Positions 33,901-46,550 of a stretch of 64,000 nucleotides of DNA are shown here, piece after piece (position 1 is the first letter of the stretch; each line of letters opens with the position of its first letter). This DNA is from Zymoseptoria tritici IPO323 (Eukaryota > Ascomycota > Dothideomycetes > Mycosphaerellales > Mycosphaerellaceae). The notes under the pieces are model-generated. The model was not told the origin of the DNA. It was given only the letters and a program-made list of their open reading frames with translations, and did no database searches. The stretch spans positions 2,294,001 through 2,358,000 of the forward strand of contig NC_018211.1 in NCBI RefSeq assembly GCF_000219625.1, written 5' to 3'. A program made the translations under genes and the position numbers.

Positions 33901-36900
33901 ATATGCTTAGCGGTAGCACTGCTAAGTTTAAACTCGACTCGCACCCCGTAAGAACGAAGCGGCTCGTCTATATCGTACTAGTATGCTATAGTAGTAGTAA
34001 TGTTGTCCTCCTTAGCGATAATCGACAGCCCGGCTTCCTTAGTAGCTATTACGAAGTCTTCTTAGTTCCGAGCATAGCGCTTAAGAAGTCCCCTAGCTAC
34101 TATAGGCGAGGTAGCGAGAAGCTCCCTAACAGGGATATTAGACGGCTGCGCTAGTATCCTGTCGAGTAGCACTTTCTCTATATTAAGCCGCTCTCGAAGG
34201 TAAATGTCCCTTCTCTACGCACCCTTTCTAGTCGTAGTAGGCTTCTAGTTCTTCTTTTTCTTTAGTAGCGGGGGGTTAACGAAGCCCTAAGAAGGAGGGG
34301 TAGGATCTAGATCTATGCTTCTAGTAGGGTCCTAGGTCTGGCTATCGTTTGCAGACTACGGCTAGGTACCGGTATTAAATGCACTATTACTAGTAAGAGT
34401 GCCCTATATCGACTACGAGCCTTCTTCGACTACCTTTATGTACTCTTCCGTGTTAGGGATCTTACGGGCATCGATCTTAATAGATACTGTCTTCTTTAGC
34501 TTTATAATACGGCTAGTATTATTGCTCGGCTTAGCAGTTAGCTCCTTTCCCTTAGTCGTGCTCGTCGGCCTAGTCGTAGCGTTCGTAGACAGAGAGTTAG
34601 TACGGATCTAATTTATATAGGGGGCACGAGGGTCTCGCTTATTAATATATACTAGATTATTAGGAACCGTACTTCTAGCGACGATGTTGTACTAGTTTCT
34701 ATTTATGTTCGTCGCTAGTACGGGTTCTATAAGGGGACCTAAGCCTTAGCCTAGGTAACTAGGTTAAGCTAGTAACGAGGGTATAGATTTTAAGGTCGGT
34801 AGAATAGGGCTAGGAATAAGTGCCGGGTTAAGAGGTGTACTCGGTATACGTGTCCGAGGAGCAAAGGTAGCTATAGGTAGTTTATAAGCTAGCTAGTACT
34901 TCTTAGTATCCTCGAGATTCGTATCGGTAGGCTAAGTAATAGCCCTTCCCTATACTTTCTCGATAGCGGGAGCTATTATCGGGAGCTTAGGCTAATCCGG
35001 CTAGTTCCTAAACTACACCTTTCGTCTATTAACATTACCTTCTCGTCCGATATACTACTTCTTTTTACTGTCGCGGTGTATCTAGCCCGCACTTAGGAGG
35101 TAGTTTATATACTTACATTCTTAAATACTATAGCCGGGTTTAAAGTAATAAAAGTATATATACTTAGAGGCTTCCTAGTAGAAAGGGTTCGAGCTACTAG
35201 ACGACTAATAGGGCACTAGTCTAGGTCTAGCGATATTGTATAAGTAGTACTCGGGAGAATTAGGGGTGTTATCGGTATGTAGCGTAGCTATATAAGACTT
35301 CGGAAAGTCTCTAGGTAGATTAATAGCTATACGTGCACTTCTCTTAGCTCTTGTACGCTTAATCTTAGTAATAGTTATCTTAGAAAGCTTTTTAGATAGG
35401 TCCTCTATATCCGGTAGCTTCTCTTTTAGTACGCGTAACAACTAGACTCTATTGTTCGATGTATCTAGCTTCGGATACCTCTTCTTAGTCTAGTTAACAA
35501 GCTAGCTAGTAACCTAGCTCTTGCCCTTGCCGTACAACTCCTAGTAAGCTATGCAGCTTATAACGTACTTAAGTATCGTATCGTACAATAGAGGAAGCTA
35601 AGTATAGGAGGCTAGGTTCGAGACGTCTACTTCGAGCTTATTTATAATTTCCTATTCTACCTCGGAGGGCAAGCCTTTAAGGAAGAGGTAGTATCGAGCG
35701 ACTTTATTACATTATTTAAGAGGTATCCTTTTCGAGACTGCTTTAAACGTTATAATGTACTAATATAGGTTATCCTTCTATCCGGAGATATCCTAGACTC
35801 TTTCCTTTGCGCATAGCTCTTCGAGGAAAGGGAGGCTATACTTATACACCTAGCTATTATTGCTCCGATAGTAGGAAAGAGCCTCTTCCTTAAAAGCTTC
35901 GTAGTTTTCGCTATCGAAGCCTAAAAGACTCTTAAGCTAAGCTCGAATATCCGGCACCGAGTGTCGAGTAGTAAGTCGGATCCTTTCCCTATTAGGAGTA
36001 CGTAATCCTTTAAAGTACGAATCGAAGAAGTCGGCTATAGTCTAGAAGAAAGTTAAGGCATCCTTACTATCGAAGGATAGAGCGCTAGGCTCTCTAGGGA
36101 AGGGTACGCGACTACGGTAAGTAGGGGCTCTATTATTGTAAGTAGCCGCGGTAAGGGTAGTAACAAGGTCTACGATGTTTATGTTAGTAGGCTAGGGAGC
36201 AGGAACTGTACTATAGGTCGCTATAGCAGTAATCCCTTCGGCTTAAGGGAGAGCCTTATTAGTCGACCCTTTAGTCGAATTAGTCGCAAATCGAGCTAAT
36301 AGAATCCTATTACTATCGCGGAAGGCGCGAGCATCGGAAGGTGCCTAGATAGGGCTATTAGTTCCGGAAGCCTCGCTAGTGCTTAGTGTATTACGGAGAA
36401 TCTCTAAGGGAGTATTAAGATAGCTACGACGGGAGGGTCCGTCCGGGCCGTTATTAAGAGTATTATTAGAAGACATCGTAATAGCGATGTGCAGCTTAGT
36501 ATCGCAAATAGGGAAATAGGAAGTAAGGAGTGCTAATGCGTGTTCGGAAGGCGTATAGGAAAAGGGTAACAAGTCGTCGTCGATACCGGGGCGGCGGGAG
36601 TAGGCTATTTAAAGCTCTCGAGGGTTTGCTAGACTATTAGTCTAGGAAACATTATTACTGCTAGTAGTGTACTACAGCTAATTATGCTGTTTATATATAG
36701 CCTAGGGCTATATTCGATAGTCTCCTTAGTGCGGGCAGGGTGTAATCGTACGTTCCGGGTACGTAGGACGGCTAAGTATCTAGAAACTCGAGAATAAGGC
36801 GGGATCGCGTCTCGTACGGTGTAAAAGAGTCTAGGGTAGGGAAATAAGGACTATAGATGCGTCTAGGGTCCGTAGATCAGTATTATTTGTTTACTAGACC

Positions 36901-38427
36901 CTCTTCCTAATTTAGTCTAGGAAACATCGTATCCTCGAAAGGTCGTACCTCTTAGACTATTCTAGCTAGCTAGAGCCGAGAACTACATATCGTATTCTCG
37001 TACTGAGAACCTAGTATCGGTAGATCTAGGTAGGGCTTATGTGCTCCTTAGTTCTAGTATAGGGTTCGTAGCGATATTATCTACTATTGCCTCGGAAAGT
37101 AACACCGAGGAGTAGTTAGATAATCGGTGCGATAGGGCGACGTTTCTTAGGGTATTCGCGACGCCTACGCTATAATAGCTAGTTAGTCTCGTTTCTTATA
37201 GCTATTCTATCGAGAGCGCGGGACAGCTTACGTAACCGAGTATTCTCTAATATCTAGTATGTCTATTATAGCTACTACAGCGGTCGGTAAAGTTTTCTAG
37301 GTACTTAAGGGCTCTTTTTCTACCCTATTTCTCTTTCTTTTCTTTACGAGCGCCTTATATAGGGTTTACCGTACGCCTAGCGTACCTGCCTCGGTAGGTA
37401 GTCGGGCATAGGAAAAGCTATAGCCGTACGATTTTGGCCCTAGGAGGCTTATTTTTACCCTATTTTGCATCCGCTAGAGTCGATATTATCTCCGTAGTAG
37501 TGTCGCGTTTTAAAGGCGTGTAGCTAAGCTCGGTAGCGTAGTCGTTCGTATCGGTGTAGGAGCGATAATCTCTAATATCTATTATATCTATTATAACTTT
37601 TACCGCGACCGGCGCGATATTCTAGGTACTTAAGGGGGTATATTTACTCGCTCGTCCTTCTTTTTTAGAGCATATAGGGCACTACGGGCCGCTAAACAAG
37701 AGATAAAATGCGGTCGCCGCTCGTCTCGCTTACCTTTACCGGTAGGTAGTCGGGCATAGGAAAAGCTATAGTAGTACGATTTTAGGCCTAGGAGGCTTCT
37801 TTTTACCCTAAGTCGCGTCTATTATAGTCGATATGCTCTCCGCTATAGCGTCGCGCTTTAAGGGCGTATATCCGAGTCCGGTAGCGCGGTTGTATATATT
37901 AGTGCGAGAGCGCTTTATACCGAGCCTCTATGCGATATTAGTGTCCCTTTTTTATATACTCTTTTGCTCCCTCGGTTTCTTCCTTCTCCTTCTTAGGCTA
38001 TATCGACGAGCTGCCCGGCGTAGGGTGTGTAGCTCGGTAGGGTATAGGGAATGTGTCTATATGTTCGTATATTTAGGGTGTATTCGGTAGTAGATCTAGT
38101 AATATGCATATAGCGATTTGTGCATTAAGGTAGGGTATATTCGGTAGTAATGTATACATAGCGATTTGTATATTAAGGTACTTTGTATTTTAAACTTAGA
38201 CTTTAATCTTAGGTACTTAAGCCTACTGCCCTAGCTAAGGGGCAGAGGTATATCGTAATCCTTTCTTCGAGGGAGGGTATTCGTCGTATGCGTCGTAAGT
38301 ACTCGTAAGGCGACCGGCGCTATTGTTAAGGTCGTAGCTGCTCCGCACTTCCGTACTACTGCCTACCCTTTATATATCCTCCTTCTCCGCTTTCGCGAAA
38401 GAAGGAGTCTTACATCGTCTACTAAAA
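30922..38427 (-). pseudogene. Extra gag-pol/leader unit (B2), chimeric duplicate
   Basis: The unit repeats 23,110-30,615 at an exact spacing of 7812 bp, and the third unit repeats it again at 7812 bp. It contains leader, gag, protease, RT and RNase H but stops at the CTAG site, so integrase, extra ORF and polypurine tract are absent. Its first ~590 bp match the third unit (38,734 onward), whereas from about 31,790 it matches the first unit almost base for base. That chimerism fits unequal crossover. All frames carry RIP stops; the 70- to 85-codon open frames here are shadows. Confidence 0.85.
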
Positions 38428-38733
38428 TGTAAGGGGGGGACTTCTAAAGGTTCCGATCTCCCGCGGATAGTAGCAGTACGGACGTATAGAGTAGTATAGG
38501 GGGCAAAAAGGGCGGTAAACTGTACAATTAGAGTAAAAGGTATAGGGGCAAAAGAGGTAGTATTAAGTGCTCTGTACTATTAGGCCTCGTGTGCGTATCG
38601 AAGGTCCTTCCGGAGGTGCTAGTGGTCGGTGTCCTGTTCCTCCGTAGGTTGGTGTCTTAATAATCCTCCGACCTATATACGAAGCTAAAGCTAGATATAG
38701 ACTATACGTGACAGTGCGATATTCCCTACTACA
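38428..38733 (-). repeat. Outer 5'-side LTR of element II (306 bp)
   Basis: The LTR ends CTACTACA and is followed at once by CTAG (38,734-38,737), the right target duplication of element II inside element I. Confidence 0.9.
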
Positions 38734-41700
38734 CTAGCTGTTCCTATTTACTCCTACTAGTCGTCGAAGGGTTAGGAGGTAGTATATTATATCGCGGTAG
38801 AAGCCCGAGAGGTAGCCGTTAATACTATTCCGAATAAGTTCCTCTTCTAGAGTAGGGGTAATCTCTTCGGCCTCGATACGATTCGCGTATACTATATATA
38901 GCGTACTATTAATTATTTCTTCGTAGTCCTACTTATACTCCTCGTCGATGTTATCGGACTAAGTACGCGGTCGTCGAGACAGCGCATCTATAGTACTATA
39001 TAGTCGGCCGGGAATATACTTTATATCGAAATTAAACAGTCGTATCTATAAAAGCTACCTTATTATTACCGCGTTAGGTAAGTCGGTCGGTAGTCGGTTT
39101 AACTAATAGACTAGAGTATTCGCATCTAGCTTAAGTAGGAAGTAAACACCGTAGAGATAGTGCTTTAGCTTTTTTAATGCCTTTAAAACACTAGGACACT
39201 TAAGTTTCCTAGCATCGAACTTTCGCTCGTTCGGCTTCTAGATGCCGCTTTTATACCGAGATAGGTGTCTTGTCTTATAGTTGTCGACATCTCGTTGTAT
39301 AAGGACTGCTCCGAACCTATCCCTGGATGCATTAACAGCAAGGATAATCTGTCCTCCCGAAACGTAGTCTATAGTCTTAAGAGCTAGTGTAGTAACGAGA
39401 GCCTTCTTTAATTTCTCTATCGATACGTTATACTCGGCGGTCTAATACTAGTACATATTAGGCTTTAGTAGATTATATAGCGGAGCTAATACCTATATAT
39501 ACTTCTTAATCTAGATGCGGAAGTAAACAACTATACCTAGGAATACTCGAACCTCCTTAGGGTTGTCTAGAGTAGGCTACTCGGTAATCTTAACGACTCG
39601 TACTTTATTAGGGTAACAGCTATATACATTATAAACGTACCCGACAATTAGTACTCCTATTAAGAACTATCGCGACTTAAGAGCTAATATAGTAAGTCCG
39701 GCTCTCTTAATGTCGGCAAGGACTACGTTAAGGTTCGTAACATGTTTAGTAACCTAACGTCGGATACCGGGCTCGGTTTCCTCGTTATTGTACGTAGTAC
39801 GTAGACCTTTAACTCTAATATCGTCTAGAAAGGGGCGAGCTCGGTAATTTATATACTCCTAAAGGATAGTAGTTATAATCCTTTAGAACTAAGCGACCGA
39901 ATTCGTTCCGCCTATAGGAATCCCTATATACCTAAATAGCCCGAGTAGTATATAAAAGGAGGTAAGGTCCCGATAGTGCTTAGCTAGGGGTATTTAGTTG
40001 TATCTAGAGAAGAGGTCTATAAGCGAGGTAGTAGTGCACCCTACGAAGTCTACGGAAAAGGAGTCTACGTCCGGTAGCATGTTAGCATCCCTTAGCGTAA
40101 CACAGTTTACTTCTGTAGCTAAGTTAATAAGTCGGTACTTCTTCTCCTCCTTCTTTTCCTAGATACGCTCCCCTTCCGGCATAGGGTCCTTAGCTTTTAG
40201 TAGCTTTAGGTTGTCTGGCTTCTTTTGCATAATAAACTAGGGGTTCCGGTATATACTATAGGATAACTCGATTACTCTATTACAGGCTCGCTTACTAACT
40301 ATCTATATTACTACCTTCTCGAGGGCGGCGGGGATAGGGAAGTTCTTACACTACTAGGCCTTATACGGAATCGTACGGATCTCTACTAGTAGGGAAACAT
40401 CCTCGTTAAGGCGACCGATATATAAGAAATCCTAAGTAAGAGACTTCTCTCGTCGGAAGAGATAGGTATAAAAAAGCTCGAGTTCTTTCGGCTTTAGTTC
40501 GATCGTAGTCTTAAAGCTGTTTATACGTTTAGGGGTAAGTCTCGAACCCTCCTCGATGTCGGAAAACTTAGGGATAAGGTACTTATTATCCTAGGGGTAC
40601 GTACTCGGTATAAGTTTAGCCTTATTTTTAAGACATCTCTGCTGCTAGTTAAAAGTACTACTAGGGGGCTTGCTACTAGTGTCGTAAATACTACTATTAA
40701 CAGGTCTAATCTTGTCCGCCTTACGTTTGTATATAGTATATATATTCGGAGCGGATCCTACCTCCTATTCCGCTTTACGCTAGAGGTAATCTAACTAGAG
40801 AATATCCGCCTACTTAATAAGTAGCGACGCTACTCGAGCTTATAGGGTAGTTTCCTAGACTATATCCGAAGGATTAAGGGTATATTTTGTCGAGGTAATA
40901 GTCCGGAACTCCTCCTAAGCCCTTACTTTATCCTAGGTACTAAGGAAATGTTTACTAGACCTAAGGTCTAGGAAAGGTTTCGGGTCGATCTCGACTAGTA
41001 GTCTTGTTCCGGACGACTATAAGTAATCCTCCGGATAGTTAAATAATGCTACTGCGTTACCGGGGTATCGGTAGCCTACTCGTTTCCCGACTCCTTAGGC
41101 TTAGTCGTATAAAATGCCTCGGTCGGACTGTACCTATCTCCGTATCCCTTAACTCTAGTAAAGGTAATCGTTGTTCTATCCGGTATCGCGATTATGTACT
41201 CGAGGGACCCGTCGTCGTAGTTTATAGATCTAAGCCGTACCTGTCTAGTCTATAGTCGGCCGAGAAGGAAAGGTATAGTCCGTATAATAAGAAACGACGA
41301 GTAGGTAAGAACTCCTATAACCTCGATTAGTACCTGCTCTATAATACCTAGGAAATCCGTATAGCTACTAACCGTATTTATCTATATTAGCCGGTAGGTA
41401 CGTATACTAACACCCGCTTGTTTTACTGTAGACTAGCTTATAATGTTCCCTTTAGATCCCTCGTTAATTATAGTACGACGCTCCTTATATCGTTTTAGAC
41501 CGACAATATATTCTATAACGGGCGAGGGTATAATAATATAGTCTCGGTCGTTAAAGGACAACCTCGCGTCCTTAGGGTCTTCGTATAGGTCCTACATTAG
41601 TCTCGGGGGTATCGTAATATATAGCTCCTTAACTATAGGACTAAGGAAAGTAGGGTTATCGTCTTCTATCTCTTCTACGAACCTATTACGTATATAAAAT

Positions 41701-44700
41701 CTAGAGGGCAGGATGTGCTTAGTAGTAGCACTACTAAGTTCAAACTCGACTCGTACCCCGTAAGAACGAAGCGGCTCGTCTATATCGTACTAGTATGCTA
41801 TAGTAGTAGTAATGTTGTCCTCCTTAATAATAATCGATAGCCCGGCTTCCTTAGTAGCTATTACGAAGTCTTCTTAGTTCCGAGCATAGCGCTTAAGAAG
41901 TCCCCTAGCTACGGTAGGCGAGGTAGCGAGAAGCTCCCTAATAGGGATATTAGACGGCTACGCTAGTATCCTATTAAGTAGCACTTTTTCTATATTAAGC
42001 TACTCTTAAAGGTAAATGTCCCTTCTCTACGTACCCTTTCTAGTCGTAGTAGGCTTCTAGTTCTTCTTTTTCTTTAGTAGCGGGGGGTTAACGAAGCCCT
42101 AAGAAGGAGGGGTAGGATCTAGATCTATACTTCTAGTAGGGTCCTAGGTCTAGCTATCGTTTGCGGACTACGGCTAGTTACCGGTATTAAATATACTATT
42201 ACTAGTAAGAGTGCCCTATGTCGACTACGAGCCTTCTTCGACTACCTTTATATACTCTTCCGTATTAGGGATCTTACGGGCATCGATCTTAATAGACACT
42301 ATCTTCTTTAGCTTTATAATACGGCTAGTATTATTGCTCGGCTTAGCAGTTAGCTCCTTTCCCTTAGTCGTGCTCGTCGGCCTAGTCGTAGCGTTCGTAG
42401 ACAGAGAGTTAGTACGGATCTAATTTATATAGGGGGCACGAGGGTCTCGCTTATTAATATATACTAGATTATTAGGAACCGTACTTCTAGCGACGATGTT
42501 GTACTAGTTTCTATTTATGTTCGTCGCTAGTACGGGTTCTATAAGGGGACCTAAGCCTTAGCCTAGGTAACTAGGTTAAGCTAGTAACGAGGGTATAGAT
42601 TTTAAGGTCGGTAGAATAGGGCTAGGAATAAGTGCCGGGTTAAGAGGTGTACTCGGTATACGTGTCCGAGGAGCAAAGGTAGCTATAGGTAGTTTATAAG
42701 CTAGCTAGTACTTCTTAGTATCCTCGAGATTCGTATCGGTAGGCTAAGTAATAGCCCTTCCCTATACTTTCTCGATAGCGGGAGCTATTATCGGGAGCTT
42801 AGGCTAATCCGGCTAGTTCCTAAACTACACCTTTCGTCTATTAACATTACCTTCTCGTCCGATATACTACTTCTTTTTACTGTCGCGGTGTATCTAGCCC
42901 GCACTTAGGAGGTAGTTTATGTACTTACATTCTTAAATACTATAGCCGGGTTTAAAGTAATAAAAGTATATATACTTAGAGGCTTCCTAGTAGAAAGGGT
43001 TCGAGCTACTAGACGACTAATAGGGCACTAGTCTAGGTCTAGCGATATTGTATAAGTAGTACTCGGGAGAATTAGGGGTGTTATCGGTATGCAGCGTAGC
43101 TATATAAGACTTCGGAAAGTCTCTAGGTAGATTAATAGCTATACGTGCACTTCTCTTAGCTCTTGCACGCTTAATCTTAGTAATAGTTATCTTAGAAAGC
43201 TTTTTAGATAGGTCCTCTATGTCCGGTAGCTTCTCTTTTAGTACGCGTAACGACTAGACTCTATTATTCGATGCATCTAGCTTCGGATACCTCTTCTTAG
43301 TCTAGTTAACAAGCTAGCTAGTAACCTAGCTCTTGCCCTTGCTGTACAACTCCTAGTAAGCTATGCGGCTTATAACGTACTTAAGTGTCGCATCGTATAA
43401 TAAAGGAAGCTAAGTATAGGAGGCTAGGTTCGAGACGTCTACTTCGAGCTTATTTATAATTTCCTACCCTACTTCGGAGGGTAAGCCTTTAAGGAAGAGG
43501 TAATATCGAGCGACTTCGTTATACTATTTAAGAGGTATCCTTTTTAAGACCGCTTTAAATGTTATAACGTACTAACGTAGGTTATCCTTCTATCCGGAGA
43601 TATCCTAGACTCTTTCCTTTACGTATAGCTCTTCGAGGAAAGGGAGGCTATACTTATATACCTAGCTATTATAGTACCGATAGTAGGAAAGAGCCTCTTC
43701 CTTAAAAGCTTCGTAGTTTTCGCTATCGAAGCCTAAAAGACTCTTAAGCTAAGCTCGAATATCCGGTACTAAGTATCGAGTAGTAAGTTAGATCCTTTCC
43801 CTATTAGGAGTACGTAATCCTTTAAAGTACAAATCGAAGAAGTCGGCTATAGTCTAGAAGAAAGTCGAGGCATCCTTACCGTCGAAGGATAGAGTACCTA
43901 GCTTTCTAGGGAAGGGTACGCGACTATAGTAAGTAGGGGCTCTATTATTATAAGTAGCCGCGGTAAGGGTAGTAATAAGATCTACGATATTTATATTAGT
44001 AGGCTAGGAAGCGGGAACTATACTATAGGTCGCTATAGTAGTAATCCCTTCGGCTTAAGGGAGAGCCTTATTAGTCGACCCTTTAGTCGAATTAGTCGTA
44101 AAGCGAGCTACTAGAATCCTATTACTATTATAGAAGGCGCGAGCATCGGAAGGTACCTAGATAGGGCTATTAGTTCCGGAAGCCTCGCCGGTACTTAGGG
44201 TATTACGGAGAATCTCCAAGGGAGTATTAAGATAGCTACGACGGGAGGGTCCGTCCGGGCCGTTATTAAGAGTATTATTAGAAGACATCGTAATAGTAAT
44301 GTATAGCTTAGTATCGCAAATAGGGAAATAGGAAGTAAGGAGTATAGATACGTATTCGGAAGGCGTATAGGAAAAGATTAGTAAGTCGTCGTTAATACCG
44401 GGGCAGCGGGAGTAGGCTATTTAAAGCTCTCGAGGGTTTACTAGACTATTAGTCTAGGAAACATTGTTACTACTAGTAGTATACTATAGCTAATTATGCC
44501 GTTTATATATAGTCTAGGGCTATATTCGATAGTCTCCTTAGTATAGGTAGGATATAATCGTACGTTCCGGGTACGTAGGACGGCTAAGTATCTAGAAACT
44601 CGGGAACGAGGCGGGATCGCCTCTCGTACGGTATAAAAGAGTCTAGGGTAGGGAAATAAGGACTAGGGATGCGTCTAGGGTCCGTAGCTCGGTATTATTT

Positions 44701-46247
44701 GTTTACTAGACCTTCTTCCTAATTTAGTCTAGGAAACATCGTATCCTCGAAAGGTCGCACCTCTTAGACTATTCTAGCTAGCTAGAGCCGAGTACTATAT
44801 ATCGTATTCTCGTACCGAGAACCTAGTGTCGGTAGATCTAGGTAGGGTTTATGTGCTCCCTAGTTCTAGTATAGGGTTCGTAGCGATATTATCTACTATT
44901 ACCTCGGAAAGTAATACTAAGGAGCGGTCGGACGGTCGGTACGATAGGGCGACGTTTCTTAGGGTATTCGCGACGCCTACGCTATAATAGCTAGTTAGTC
45001 TCGTTTCTTATAGCTATTCTATTAAGAGTACAGGACGGCTTACGTAACCAAGTATTCTCTAATATCTAGTATATCTATTATAGCTACTACGGCGGTCGGT
45101 AAAGTTTTCTAGGTACTAGAGGGCTCTTTTTCTACCCTATTTCTCTTTCTTTTCTTTACGAGCGCCTCGTATAGGCTATGCTATATACCTAGCCTACCTG
45201 CCTCGGTAGGTAGTCGGGTATAGGAAAAGCTATAGCCGTACGATTTTAGCCCTAGGAGGCTTATTTTTACCCTATTTTGCATCCGCTAGAGTCGATATTA
45301 TCTCCGTAGTAGTATCGCGTTTTAAAGGCGTATAGCTAAGCTCGGTAGCGTAGTCGTTCGTATAGGTATAGGAGTAATAATCTCTAATATCTATTATATC
45401 TATTATAACTCTTACCGCGACCGGTGCGATATTCTAGGTACTTAAGGGGGTATATTTACTCGCTCGTCCTTCTTTTTCGGAGCATGTAGGGCACTACGGG
45501 CCGCTAAATAAGAGATAAAATGCGGTCGCCGCTCGTCTCGCTTACCTTTAACTACTATAGTCGGGTATAGGAAAAGCTATAGTAGTACGATTTTAGGCCT
45601 AGGAGGCTTCTTTTTACCCTAAATCGCGTCTATTATAGTCGATATGCTCTCCGCTATAGCGTCGCGCTTTAAGGGCGTACATCCGAGTCCGGTAGCGCGG
45701 TTATATACATTAGTACGAGAGCGCTTTATACCGAGACTCTATACGATGTTAGTGTCCCTTTTTTATATACTCTTTTGCTCCCTCGGTTTCTTCCTTCTCC
45801 TTCTTAGGCTATATCGACGAGCTACTTAGCGTAGGGTATATAGCTCGGTAGGGTATAGGGAATGTATCTATATATTCGTATATTTAGGGTGTCTTCGGTA
45901 GTAGATCTAGCAATGTATATATAGCGATTTATATATTAAGGTAGGGTATATTCGGTAGTAGATCTAGTAATATATATATAGCGATTTGTATATTAAGGTA
46001 CTTTATATTTTAAACTTAGACTTTAATCTTAGGTACTTAAGCCTACTACCCTAGCTAAGGGGCAGAGGTATATCGTAATCCTTTCTTCGAGGGAGGGTAT
46101 TCGTCGTATACGTCGTAAGTACTCGTAAGGCGACCGGCGCCGTTATCGAGGTTATAGCTACTCCGTACTTCCGTACTACTACCTATCCTTTATATATCCT
46201 CCTTCTCCGCTTTCGCGAAGGAAGGAGTCTTACATCGTCTACTAAAA
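38734..46247 (-). pseudogene. Right half of element I: gag-pol to RNase H and leader (B3)
   Basis: This completes the element I pol cut at 13,399. It carries the same leader, gag, protease, RT and RNase H layout as 23,110-30,615, but most of it has more RIP changes (for example 39,590-42,290 and 43,266-46,200). A stretch of about 960 bp at 42,302-43,265 is almost free of extra changes and matches the first unit. Gapped palindromes stand at 40,949-40,977, 44,435-44,463 and 44,700-44,738. Confidence 0.85.
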
Positions 46248-46550
46248 TGTAAGGGGGGAACTTCTAAAGGTTCCGATCTCCCGCGGATAGTAGTAGTACG
46301 GACGTACGAGGTAGTATAGGGGGCAAAAAGGGCGGTAAACTATATAATTAGAGTAAAAGGTAGGGGGGGCAAAAGAGGTAGTATTAAGTGCTCTATACTA
46401 TTAGGCCTCGTATACGTATCGAAGGTCCTTCCGGAGGTGCTAGTAGTCGGTGTCTGTCTCCTCCGTAGGTGTCTTTGTACTCCTCCGACCTATATACGAA
46501 GCTAAAGCTAGATATAGACTATACGTAATAGTGCGATATTCCCTACTATA
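46248..46550 (-). repeat. 5' LTR of element I (303 bp)
   Basis: This LTR shares length and subtype bases with 7469-7771. Its end has become CTACTATA by RIP and is followed by the target duplication GTAT (46,551-46,554). Confidence 0.9.

Larger units (their letters stand above)
13400..38733 (-). mobile_element. Element II: same gypsy family, nested in pol of element I, with an internal tandem duplication
   Basis: The order from left is: 3' LTR (13,400-13,705), polypurine tract, extra ORF interrupted by LINE copy 3, spacer, integrase, pol, gag, leader, LTR (30,616-30,921), then a second gag-pol/leader unit (30,922-38,427) and LTR (38,428-38,733). All three LTRs are 306 bp and share subtype features (GGTATAGGGGCAAAAG, GGTTxGTGTCTTAATAATCC). 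Without LINE copy 3 and the extra unit, a complete element is about 13.8 kb, long for Ty3/gypsy because of the long leader and extra ORF. Confidence 0.85.
7469..46550 (-). mobile_element. Element I: Ty3/gypsy LTR retrotransposon, minus strand, carrying a nested element
   Basis: Element I consists of 7469-13,399 plus 38,738-46,550, interrupted by element II. Its two LTRs (7469-7771 and 46,248-46,550) are both 303 bp and share subtype features absent from the inner LTRs, such as GGTAGGGGGGGCAAAAG and GTGTCTGTCTCC. Flanking target duplications GTAT lie at 7465-7468 and 46,551-46,554. Minus orientation follows from the polypurine tract next to the left LTR and from gag-pol reading leftwards. Every ORF is broken by RIP. 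Confidence 0.9.

Noticed and set aside
30922..38733. Unit 2 as a third independent insertion at the same CTAG site
   Set aside because: It would need two insertions at one base and lacks integrase, extra ORF and a second partner half; a single crossover explains the junction and the chimerism.
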